Shown here: positions 11,073 through 21,597 of the stretch, one piece after another | Numbering within the stretch: the stretch's first letter is position 1 | Layout: every line of letters begins with the position of its first letter | Origin: Ipomoea triloba | Taxonomy: Eukaryota; Streptophyta; Magnoliopsida; Solanales; Convolvulaceae | Reading direction: 5' to 3' | Assembly (NCBI RefSeq): GCF_003576645.1 | Contig: NC_044925.1 | Span: forward strand, 10,382,550 to 10,446,549 | Length of the DNA stretch: 64,000 nucleotides | Notes under the pieces: generated by a model | The model's database searches: none | What the model was told of the DNA's origin: nothing | What the model saw: the letters and a program-made list of their open reading frames with translations, nothing else | Position numbers and translations under genes: made by a program

Positions 11073-11607
11073 GGGTCATTTCCATTTTTGGTCCTACTGT
11101 TATTAGGGCATTGCCAATTTTAGTCCACTTCATTAATTTTTGCCACATTGCGGCCAGTCTTATTTAGTCCTTGCTACTTTTAGTCCACCGTTAAAATTTT
11201 TGTCAAATAACCGTCCAAAACATGGGTATTTTGGTCTTTTCATCCTTTGATCATCTCCTTAACCCTTTGCAGTAGTTTTCCTTACACATTTTCATCCAAT
11301 GAAGAGGTCCGACGAAAGCCATGGAGAGGTCCGACGAAAGCCATGGCTTTGTAATGTGGCTCACATGGCTTTCGCTGGACCTCTTCATTGGATGAAAGGA
11401 AAACCACTACAAAGAGTGAAGGAGATAACCAAAGCATGAAAAGACAAAAAATACCCATGTTTAGGACGACCATTTGACGAAAATTTTAACGGTAGATTAA
11501 AAGTGATAAGGACTAAATAAGACTGGCCGCAATGTGGCAAAAATTAATGAAGTGGACTAAAATTGGCAATGTCCCAATAACAATTGGATAAAAAATGGAA
11601 ATGACTC
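11073..11607. mobile_element. Fold-back MULE-type MITE, copy 1
   Basis: 535 bp that is almost entirely one imperfect palindrome: the left half (GGGTCATTTCCATTTTTGG) is repeated inverted at the right (ending GGAAATGACTC). It is flanked on both sides by the identical 10-mer AAAATATTTT (11063-11072, 11608-11617), a target-site duplication of the length Mutator-like elements make. The centre has a shorter palindrome around CCATGGCTTTCG. It is noncoding and a relative of the element at 37507. Confidence 0.85.
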
Positions 11608-11617
11608 AAAATATTTT

Positions 11618-13880
11618 CTTAACTGGAACATTGTCACATAAACTTAATTCGAAACAATTCAGGATTTATAACTGAATACCATATTAATATTAATGGTTTC
11701 ATTAATTGAAATATTTGATGGTAATAATCAACATTATAACCACCATTAATATTTAATAATGACAACCAATGTATGGTAAGACACCTTCTTAATGTTCCCA
11801 TTTTTGTAAAGATAAAATATGTGACTAGTCCAAATTAGCGTTTAACTTAAGGCTTGGTTAGGATTTTTAAGGCACATAATAGAGAGAGAGAGAGTAACTG
11901 AAGTACATAATATTACCAAAACTGAATGGTGGAAACGGAATGGGTACGGTTTGGGTAAGGTTTATCCACCCTTAATGACAAAACTACCAAAGCTATATGC
12001 CGATGCATAATCGCAGTGGGAAAATTATGATCATAATTTAGTATTTTATCCTAATTAACCCTTTAAATATAACAAATTTGCCTGTGGGCTAAATTTCGTT
12101 ATATAACGCAGAGTTAACTACAAGGTTTCTTGCCTAAACTTTAAATAGGGTTGACCTAAGGATAAGGCTTTAAATATGGTAGTACTATGAAGAGTTTTAT
12201 ATACTTTATGTGCTTTGAAATCCTCCAAAAGAAGTGGAGTATTGACTGAAAGAGTAAGAATATACATAATCTATTCTTAAAGGCACTAAAGTCACCTAAA
12301 AGGTACTAAATCATGCATAATAAGCAATTAATTCAGTCCTAAAAAAGGCTCTAAATTCAATATTAATGAACATGCTTTTCTAAAGGCATAATTATAACAA
12401 TCAAATAATATAATTAGTGCAATAAAAAAACATATATAGCATGCTCAGATTATGTGTATTACGAACTCAAACTCCACAATTAAATATTTAAATTGTAACA
12501 CTGAATACAATTTAAATCGAATATTCAATATTAAAATTAAAATTCAAACAAATTAAAACTTAATAATTTGTTCAAAATTGAATAATAATTTAATTATGAA
12601 TTTAATACCACAATGAAGGAAAAAATTAAATGGCATTAATATTCCAAATCATGCAATTACCATACATTTACTACATGTCATAAATAATATGCAATATTAA
12701 TTAAGGTAATATTAATATGACAATATTAAACCAAATAATTACCCTTTACCAAAATTAATATGTATAATATTACTATATATTTACCATTTGCCAAAAATAA
12801 TATATAATATTAATCAAGGTGACATTAAGATGGCAATATTTAAATCACATAATTACCATGTACAAAGATTAATATGTAATTAAGTATTAAATAAGGCAAA
12901 CAAATATTAATGATAAATAAAGAAAATTGGAAGATTAAAGAATTTTCATTATCCTCACGCAATTTCCAACCAAATATATGATGAATAAAGGAAAATTGCA
13001 AAAACACTTTAATAGGAAATGTACCAGGAAGCAGGAAAACTGCATCAACTTTCCAAAGTAGCATCTTTGTTTCCAAAGTGCCGTTCTCCGTTTGTTGCAG
13101 CAACCACCATCACTAGTCATCGTGTCTAGCCGTTGTTCGCGACACCTCCGCGCACCAGAGGAATTGTGCAGAGACGCAGCAGCTGCAGTCCGGAGTCTAT
13201 ATCACCTGAAAGAGGATGGGGAGGCAGCAGATCGAGGCACCGGCCGACTGGGAATCCAAAGCCATCGCCGGCTCCACGTCCCTCCTCGCCGCAGCGCTAG
13301 GACCGCCGACACTCTGGGTTCGCTGATGCCGTGATCGCCGACGCTGCCCACTGCTTGTGGCTCTAAGGCTGCCGTCGTTTTCCGTTCATCCATGGACGGT
13401 GAAGCGCCGATCACAAGCCCAGAGTGCCCCACGACGCTGCCGCTACGTCATAGCAAGTGGACACTGCTCCGTCCAAAGTCCAGCAACGGTAAGCTCCCAT
13501 AATCGATAACAGAAGAGCAGCGCAAATTCCAAAAATTCTTCCAACCGCAGTTGAAATAATATTACGGCAACAAAATTTGGTTAATAATTCATAAAAGCAA
13601 ACACGATAATATTCGAAATATGCATAAAGTTCTCAAAATAACAAAAAAATTCTAAGAAACATATTTCGACATTAATTTCAACCAGTCACAAAAAACATAA
13701 TATCAGAGTCCAAAAGAAATTAAAATTGTGCTTAATGCGAAAAAATAATAATTTTTAGCAGTCTAAATATTAAACTTTAACAGTCCAAAAATCATATACA
13801 AAACACTTAATGCATATGAAAACTTAATATTGTTTTAGGCAAACAATCATCCAGGTAATAATCAGACAGAGATTATAAAG
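11618..13880. other. AT-rich noncoding DNA with a GC-rich island
   Basis: 11618-13080 is AT-rich with repeated AATATTAAT motifs and no coding signal. 13090-13490 is abruptly GC-rich (GCCGCC-type, codon-like texture) but every frame is short; no protein family is recognisable. The whole interval lies downstream of a minus-strand primer site, so it may be internal sequence of a noncoding LTR element (LARD/TRIM-like). Confidence 0.35.
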
Positions 13881-13893
13881 GCTCTTGATACCA
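13881..13893 (-). promoter_or_regulatory. Primer-binding site, minus-strand LTR element
   Basis: The plus strand reads GCTCTTGATACCA, one base longer than the Met-tRNA 3' end consensus, directly beside an LTR. Confidence 0.6.
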
Positions 13894-13895
13894 AA

Positions 13896-14288
13896 TGTAA
13901 GAATAATAATACTGTCTAAACTCTAAACATATACAGAATGAATCTACGAGTAACCTAACATCGTAATAGCGGAAGCATAGATCGTGTTGATCTCCAGCCA
14001 TAGTTGATGCCTTGTTGTGTTGCCTGTGTTAGTCGTTTTGTCTCACACTTGACTCAGTACCCTAGATGGTGTACTGGTATTTTCTGAGCAGTGTGAGTAC
14101 CATGTCTGTAGGTGTTATATAATTGTCAGTCATGCATCCCATCAATGCAGGCTTATATAGACATATGGTGGATTGGACTAAACCTAGATGTCCAGTCCAA
14201 CCTATAGCTTAATGGGCCTAGTCAACTTGCACCACATTATTAAGACCCACAATATATAATATATATTGTATTAGGGAAAAGTCTTACA
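13896..14288 (-). mobile_element. LTR (393 bp) of a noncoding retroelement
   Basis: Begins TGTAAGA and ends TCTTACA, perfect inverted LTR tips, with the primer site next to the low-coordinate end. No gag or pol follows and no second LTR is in the window. A short LTR without coding sequence suggests a TRIM- or LARD-like element. Confidence 0.6.
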
Positions 14289-14649
14289 AAAAGGCCATCT
14301 TTGATATTCTGGTTTTATTTTAATATTTGTTAAGATTAAAATAATTGCTTTGTCTACCACAGCCATTTTTTTATTTGAAAAAAGAAAAGAAGGAAGGGAA
14401 AGAAATAATAAGTGAATATAAACTTCTCCTTTTTCCCTCGATAAAATTTAACATTATACCTTTTTTATATTTTATTTTCTTTGTTCATTTATTAATGTTT
14501 GTTTTTCTCAGTCTAGTGGAAGTGGCGAAATGAACTATATGCTGCAGTTATAGATGATAAATGTGTGACTTGTGGCGAAATGAAATCTGAACATAATATT
14601 GACTTATACAAGTATTTAGTTGTGATACATTGGCAAGACACTGGACAAA

Positions 14650-14866
14650 TAATTTTATTTTATTTTTATAAAGTTCCAAACGCAGATGGTCGTTTTTATA
14701 CATAAAAACAATACAATCTCTGTCCAGAACTCCCCAGTTCCGGACGCAGATGTTCTATTTAACAAAAAATAAAAATACCATATGCGTCCGTGGCATATGC
14801 GACCGGAGTTTTCAGGACGCAAATGGTCCAAAACTCCGAACGCAGATGATGCTTTTTGTACTAGTG
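14650..14866 (-). mobile_element. Orphan CACTA transposon terminus
   Basis: Read on the minus strand the end is CACTAGTACAAAAAGC, the canonical CACTA terminus. Behind it lie repeated subterminal motifs of the form GCGTCCG / CGCAGATG in both orientations over about 200 bp, as expected for En/Spm-type elements. The partner terminus was not found and no TnpA/TnpD coding is present. 14289-14649 holds nothing I can support. Confidence 0.65.
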
Positions 14867-14868
14867 AC

Positions 14869-15170
14869 ATTTCGTTACTTTTGCCTTGTTCTACTTTTCC
14901 ATTTTAGTGCTTTTATTTTTAGGAATTGTAGTTTCTTTCATTTGTTATATTGTTACACTTTATAAGTGTTAGTTTAATGTTGTGGTTTGATGTTGATATC
15001 GTTAGCTTGCTTGGGTTTTAGCTTGTTTTCTATTTTGCATTTCAGTTGGGCTAAAGACGTTTAATGTGACGCTCTTGTTGAGATTATCTTGAGCTATCTT
15101 TAGCACTTATATTCTTTGCATTGATTGATAGCTTGCTTGAGGACAAGCAAGAATAAAGTGTGGAAACTTG
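14869..15170 (+). mobile_element. 3' internal end of an Athila/Tat-like gypsy element
   Basis: Ends in GCTTGCTTGAGGACAAGCAAG, the element-typical sequence before the 3' LTR in this group, followed by a purine-rich AAAGTGTGGAAAC tract that would serve as polypurine tract. Confidence 0.55.
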
Positions 15171-16624
15171 TGATAAGTGCTAAAGATGTAAACTTTTATT
15201 GGTCATTAAGGGGTTCTGTTGTGCTTAATTGGAGTCCTTTGTGGTTGATTGATGATGGAAATGCTTAAAAATGTGCTAATGTGTTGCAAAGCCCTACAAA
15301 GGTGTATACTTTAGTGTTTTTGAAGGTTCGGAGCATAAAGGATGGCATATGGGCTTGAAACGCAGCATCCGGGATGAAGTGCAATGAAGATACGCGTCCA
15401 CGAAGTGTCCACCATTGTGTAGGGATCGTGGATACAGAACAGAAAGTTCCACAACCCAATCCATTAGCATGGACTATGAACTTACCTGAAATTGTCTGAC
15501 GTAGGAGGGGGTCGTACAAGCGTACGCCAGCTCGTACGCCTCCCAGGGAAAACAAAGCTATAAATTGGCCATTGGCGGGATTTTGCTTCATACATCTTCT
15601 AGTTTATTTTGTAATTTCCAGAGCTTTAGATTAGATATTTTCTCTCTCTAGATTAGGTTAGATTCAACTAGCTACATTCCTATGCTTCAATTCCAAGTGT
15701 AAGAAGATATCTAGATTGGAGGAGAATTGACAACTCTCCTTGATTGTGGAGATCTTCCTTCCAATTTGTATATTTGAAGATTGCAATTGTGGATTGAAAT
15801 TTGGTATTCATCTTCTACTTCATCTTCATTACATCTTCCATAAACGTTAGATTTGATTTCTACAATTGTTCTTTAATTACATGATGAATTGTAGCTAGAA
15901 TACCTAGGAGTTGGATTTGATGATCTAGAGATTATGCATGTTTGATCTTTCAATGTTGAAGAGATAAGATTCTTGCAATTGCGTCTTGAATGCTTTTGTT
16001 GTGAATGATGATATGTGTTGATCCTTTCCTCATTGTCGGTAGATGAGTGAGGAGCTTGAGAGAGTGGAAGTAGCATGGTTTTGGTGCTTTCATGTAGTCT
16101 TGTTCTCATTTGCATTTCCTTGCTTTAAGTAAGGAATGAGGTGAAGACAATGTGTTTGATAAAATGCTTCTTAGGATCATGGTCACGGAACGGTGCTCCA
16201 TACCAAGAAAATCTTAGTAGACCGATAGGTGAAGGACACTTATAAAGCCTCACGGAAGTTAGACATGATTTGCATTACATCAAGTCCACCATAGCCTAAT
16301 GCATGCATAAGCTCAAGTGATTGAATCCAACTCCCCGTTTTACTTGCTTTCTTAATTGTTTCCATGCTTTCTTTACTTGCTTTGATAATTGCTTTCTTCA
16401 TTGCTTTTATGCTTTCTTTATGCATTTGCTCTCTTACCTTCACATGCTCACACAAGTTCTCCTTTGCACCTAGTTATCTCTTGTTGAAACTCTCCCCTTG
16501 AAAGCATTGCACTTAATTAACTCCAATTTGTCATCCTTTGAGAACGACATCCGGGAGAATCTTCATTCTCCACCCATACTTTCCATCCACCGCTAACTAC
16601 ACTTTGACAGAATTTTAATTTCAA
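15171..16624 (+). mobile_element. Athila/Tat-like gypsy LTR (~1.45 kb)
   Basis: Starts TGATAAGTGCTAAAG immediately after the polypurine tract. Near the 3' side it carries the stretch around TTGAGAACGACATCCGGGAG typical of these LTRs. The 3' boundary (TTTCA near 16624) is approximate. The next 46 bp end in GGGTGTCACA at 16670, resembling the tip of another gypsy LTR. No coding region is retained. Confidence 0.55.
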
Positions 16625-16859
16625 AAATATTTTATTAAGATAAGGTGGTTTAAAATATCGGGGTGTCACAACCAACTCTGCTTGTAACCTAGATAACTAC
16701 GAAGCTTTCCTACTCATTCAGGACTCTTCAAGCTTGTTCCTTCAGCTTGTCTGGATGAAGAGCCTAGACCTTCCAACTCTACTTTGTAACCTGGATAATC
16801 CTTGAGTTCTTGTTTTTCAGTGGCCTAAGTAGATTGATTTTGGGTTTCTTCTTTCTCAG

Positions 16860-17223
16860 TCATTTTTTTACTTTCCTTTGAGGGCTTCTCTTGTAGCCAC
16901 CTTCTCCTGATTTATGGCAGCATTTTGTTCCTAGCCGAACCATGCAAATTCCTATTCTATTTCCATTTGTCGAAAAACTTTCAACAAGTTTCTTGAAATT
17001 GATGGCTTTCCAAGTTTGCCAGTTGATGACTCTTGCAAGCTCAGTCAGCAAAATCTTCATCAACAAAGAATTCCTCAGGAATATCTTTTATCTCCATTTG
17101 TTGAGCCAATGCAGCATCAACTTCAATTTGCCTTGCAGACAGGTCTAATGTCGCTTGATTAGTAGTAGACTCAACTTCTTGAGCCTCATCTTCGTTCACT
17201 GCTCTCGCTATCCCTCCAATCAC
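16860..17223 (-). pseudogene. Degenerate protein-coding fragment, unidentified
   Basis: Two overlapping minus-strand frames (17223-17041, starting MIGGIARAVNEDEAQEVEST, and 17066-16860, with NWQTWKAINFKKLVESF) read like one frameshifted protein. The first is acidic, with EIKDIPEEFFVDEDFAD at its end. No family is recognised. Its position beside gypsy sequence suggests a retrotransposon or MULE remnant. Confidence 0.3.
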
Positions 17224-17236
17224 CTCTATATGGTAG

Positions 17237-18105
17237 TCAAGTGGTTGTAGTGATGTTATAGGTCAGGCCGAGCCATGACCGAGCTCGTAGAGGACCCAAG
17301 GCTAGTTTCTAGGTCGAGCGCGAAGATAAAATGAATGTGGTAAAAAGATCAACCAAGGCCCCGTACTCGGTACTTTGGTAGCCAAATGGTTTTGGCAATC
17401 CACTAAGCCAAGTCGAGTAGGGGCTGAGCCCCTAAAGACACGAGGTTGAGCTCAGCAAAGCCTTAGGCTGAGCCAAGTACTCGCCAAACTCGCAGGAGAA
17501 CTCAAGGGCGACCTCAAGGCCTTAGGTCGAGTCAAGAACTCGACTGGCCTCATTATGGGCTCGAGATCGGCCTTGAGGTCGATCACCAAGAAGATAACCA
17601 GAATGCAACATCCGAGCTAACTTTGTATGGGTATAGAGGATGGCCTTGGGATACCCAAGCCGACTACTAAGGGAGAGAAAGAACAACCCAATGGCAGGTA
17701 TAAAAGGGAAAACATAAAGGCAAAAGACAAAGGGAACAATTAATCAAGTGAGGAAAAGGAAATGTTATTCAAGTTCGACAAAATACATCAACAAGGAAAT
17801 GAAAGTTAGCTAAAACTAGTCTAAGCCTCCGGGGGAGGTCAGCTGCGAGCAACTCGGCGTGGCCCTCCTCTTCCTTAGTCATCCATGCAAGGTCAGTCTC
17901 GTCCCCTTGGACGTGGATGTGCTGTAGTGGCAATGGGTTCAAAGTGGGTCTTCGGTGAGAAGCACTAGGAGGCCATCATCAACGCGGGAAGAAGCGATCG
18001 TCGAGGCAAGTTAAGCAAGGCGTATTACAATGAAGGTAGTGCAGGCCGTGACTCGGAGCTACTCTCTCACTGGCGATAACTCACAACTCGAAGAGTAGGG
18101 GCTGG
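17237..18105 (+). mobile_element. 3' noncoding region of a gypsy element (Tat-like)
   Basis: GC-rich, repetitive sequence with many copies of AGGTCGAG / GGCCTTGAGGTC-type words and no open frame. It ends in the polypurine tract GAAGAGTAGGGGCTGG (18090-18105) right before an LTR. Such long noncoding 3' regions are typical of the Tat/Ogre group; the assignment is inferred. Confidence 0.45.
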
Positions 18106-18545
18106 TGATGGACATATTAAAGACCAAGTACGAAGCAAACCAATCTGAGGGATACTGAGACGAACCCAACTTGGGCTAGGCCAACCCCTTGGTCGGCTTT
18201 GGCGACCCCAAGGCCGACCTTGGACGATCGACCTAAGCCCAAGTGGTCGGGTCGGATCGCGAGGCACCCTTCACGAACTTGACCTAGGTGACTAAGGCAT
18301 GGTCAAACGGGCCCCGAGCAGGAGGCACCTGATTCGTGCGGGGTAGTTACAAGGAGATGTCAAGTATAAAAGCGAGCTATTTGTATTCATTTAGCACACA
18401 ACTTGTCTTCTCATTACATTTTTTGTATGACTTTAAGTCATTAATACGAACACCTTGTTTCTTTTGAGCATTATATATGGTCTTTATATTTCTCTATCCC
18501 TTTAATTAATCGGACTTAGTTAATTCGGATCTCTGAATTCCATCA
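18106..18545 (+). mobile_element. Gypsy LTR (440 bp)
   Basis: Tips TGATG and CATCA match as inverted repeats; the polypurine tract abuts the start. An internal TATAAAA box lies at 18365-18371, a likely LTR promoter. The following pentamer is CAATC. The 5' LTR is missing, so this is the 3' end of a truncated element. Confidence 0.6.
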
Positions 18546-19029
18546 CAATCTAATGGCTACAAAGAAAGGTTAGGTTGTACAAAATCAATAGATCATAAAA
18601 CATAACTATCAACATTTTACAATTACCTAACCAACACAACTCAACAGATTTGAATTAACTTCACCAAAAACTAAAATATCCAACTTCATTCCCCTAACTG
18701 ACAGAATATAAATAAACCAAAACAAAATGAAACCTTTAGAACTATATCAACAACCAATATTATTATATCACGGATTTATCATGCTGGGTTTATCGAGGCA
18801 AACCCCACTCCTCTTCCGAGTATGTGAGTAAACCCTCGCCCTGTGATCCTAGCCGGCAAAGGACCACAAGGAGGTTAACCAGCCTAGGTTGCCCATACAG
18901 TGAAAAGGAGCTTTACATAAAACCATAACAAAGAAGTGTTGTACTAAACTAGGGTAAATCTCATATTTACTTTAGTGCACAACACATGCTTTTTCAACTT
19001 TAACTAATTTTTTTTCTTTTTACTTTTAG
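18546..19029. other. Noncoding; short dispersed-repeat fragment
   Basis: 18785-18905 has the words GGGTTTATCGAGGCAAACC and GGCAAAGGACCACAAGGAGG. A related sequence with GGCAAAGGACCACAAGGA occurs in opposite orientation at 39889-39960, so this is a dispersed repeat. Class unresolved (SINE-like or MITE). Confidence 0.35.
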
Positions 19030-19345
19030 CAAAAGGCCTAAATACCTGACTATTTGAAATATGAATAATGTTCAAATTGGCCACTGAATGTAACCTGAAA
19101 GTGCAATTAGGTCACTGAATAAAAAAAAAGTGCAATTAGGCCACTAAACACTCCCTCATCAGGTTACTTGTTTATGTGGACGGTGAGTTGGCATTTTAAA
19201 ATAATTTTTAATAATAAAGTATTAAAATAAAAATAAAAATAATTAAAAAAAAACACACATGCGGCCCCCTCCCCCCTCCCCTAATAATACCCATGCCACC
19301 TTGATAGGAAACCTGCAAATGAATCAAATTTAATTAATTATTATT
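19030..19345. repeat. Left arm of a long inverted repeat (partner at 28240)
   Basis: Roughly 315 bp that reappear reverse-complemented at 28240-28575 with an estimated 75-80% identity; shared blocks include TATGTGGACGGTGAGTTGG and CACCTTGATAGGAAA. The arms are 9 kb apart because two Helitrons and ATT-rich repeats fill the former loop. Probably a fold-back MULE-type MITE; outer ends are too diverged to define a target duplication. Confidence 0.65.
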
Positions 19346-19352
19346 ATTATTA

Positions 19353-21161
19353 CTAGTATTTTTGCCCGTGCGTTGCACGAAATGGATTTGCTATAATATG
19401 TTAAGAATATTTAGATCGATATACAATTATGTAAATTATAATATCGAATAATATATAATGCAATTGAAGAATTGAATTTGATCGGTTATGTTTTCTGATG
19501 TTATCATTAGTTGAATTTGAGCAAATAATTGCCCAATTAATAGCCGATGTATATATATATGCATCCAGTCCTGGAACTTTAGACATTTTATATATCAATA
19601 TTTATGATTTGTATTACTTTGGCTAATTATCTTGTTGTCTAGCAACTCAGTTATATAAATTATTTGTACGAATGATATATTTTTTATGTAGATATATAGC
19701 AATTTTGTCATATTTGTATAAAAAGAAAACACAATATAATTGTTTTGAATTACTCATTATTGAAACCTTTTTGTAGACGACATTGGTAGTATATTATATA
19801 TTGTTATTGTAAATTTTTATACTTATTTTACATCACTAATGAAGTAAATTATCCAGAATTATAGTTTTTTTGTGCTCTATTTCAGAATTACTGGAGTAAA
19901 TTATCCAGGAGCTTAGTATTTCATTGATTATAAGATATCTCTAAAGAAGGTATGTATAGATTAGCTCTGCTTTCTTTTAAGTGTATAGATTAACCTTATT
20001 TCATGAATGTTACGTTTGATTTGTGTGCATGTTTTATTTGTTGTGTATTTTTGCCTAATAGTTGAGCTATATAATGTATTATTAAGAGCTATAATTCTAC
20101 CTAAACATGTCAAACTTAATTTGGCTCTTTGGGGTATACTTTATTTATCCTTAGGGTTTTATCTATGTAATTAATTTGATTAATTTTTTTTAATGTGTTA
20201 TAGTTAGAGTTCTTAGAGTAAGATAATGATGTATGCAAATAATATGGTAATTGGATGAAAACTGTATAGCTTGGAATAATTGGATAAGCTAATTTATTTA
20301 TTAACATTTTTTTAAAAAAAATACATTTAATTCCTATATACAAAACCTACATAAAACATACAAAAAAATCTTTACAATTGTGCTCTATACAATTACAACT
20401 ATCATGTTTTGTAGTGTCTATGGTTATCAACCTTTCCCAAAATACTTGTTGTCCTATTACCTATGAATTCATACATAAGTGGAAAAAAAAATCGTAAAGC
20501 ACCTAAGTAAAAACCATATATTCGTTTATCAGTATGTCTGCAAAAATATTAGTTAAACATTTAACAACAAATAAAGTACCAATTAATTTTCTTTATTTTA
20601 TTTTATTGTATTTATTGATATTTTTAATAGGCATCATTTAAGAACAAATATATTCTATATTTATTGTTCATATATCAATTGTTTGGTCATGATCCCCTAG
20701 CATATTCTTAAAATATTATAATTATTGCACATAATAATTTATTAAAACTGGATGTGCGTGTGTTAATAACGTATTATTGATGTTATTAACGTGAATTTGC
20801 AAAGAATAAAATAAATGATTATTTCCTTATTGGTGTAGACTTATTGGAGACAATATTACTAATTAATATATATTATTTAATTTCCATATAAAATTTTTTT
20901 TACCAATTAAGCTTTATTAATTATTTTACCAATAGCATTTGTGTTCTCTTAAAAAAAAATTATTTTACCAATAAATTATGTAATTAATGTTAACAAAATA
21001 TGGAATGATTCAATGATCCATGTTTAATATTATAAGTGAATAAATATATATGGATAATTAATAAAATAATAAATAAATAAAATAAATGATTTTACTAATA
21101 TACCACTAAGTTTGGGCAGGAAAATTTGGGAGGAGGATATTGTTTTTATATATAGTATAGA
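19353..21161 (-). mobile_element. Non-autonomous Helitron 1
   Basis: On the minus strand the element starts TCTATACTATATATAAAAA (21161) and ends with a GC hairpin (around 19366-19380) followed by CTAG at 19353. It sits between A (19352) and T (21162), the A^T target of Helitrons. About 1.8 kb, AT-rich, without Rep or helicase coding. Termini match Helitrons 2 and 3 here. Confidence 0.7.
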
Positions 21162-21347
21162 TTACTAGTATTTTCGTTCGTGCATTGCACGGAATGAATT
21201 TGTTATAATATTTTAAGAATATTTGGATCGATATAGAATTATATAAATTATAACATCGAATATTATATAGCGTAATTGATGAAATTGGTTGGATTGATTA
21301 TGTTTTCTGATGTTTTCTTTGCTTGAATTAGAGCAAATAATTGTCCA

Positions 21348-21532
21348 TATGAGTTATAATGTTATATTGTTATTATTATTAGTTGTTCAGTTTGTTACTA
21401 GTCTAGTGTTGAGTCCTGTGGCTCTCATTGTTTATCTCTCTTTCACCTATTCTCTAGGAGTCACACTTTGTATAGTAGTAGGACTCTATTGTAATTCTGA
21501 GTTAGTATGAAACTGAATACTGTTCATTCATC
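21348..21532 (+). mobile_element. 5' LTR of nested copia element
   Basis: 185 bp, TATGAGTTATAATG to ATTCATC. The pentamer GTCCA precedes it (21343-21347) and recurs after the 3' LTR (24568-24572), which sets the ends as TATG...CATC rather than TG...CA. The primer site TGGTATCAG follows at 21533 with no spacer. Confidence 0.75.
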
Positions 21533-21597
21533 TGGTATCAGTTTAGCGTTAGGTTCCTCCACCACATATTTTCTCTCCCCTCCCTAACCCCACCACA

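Noticed and set aside
13092..13432. Two GC-rich overlapping ORFs as a gene
   Set aside because: Short, overlapping on both strands, no recognisable motif or splice structure; kept only as a composition anomaly.
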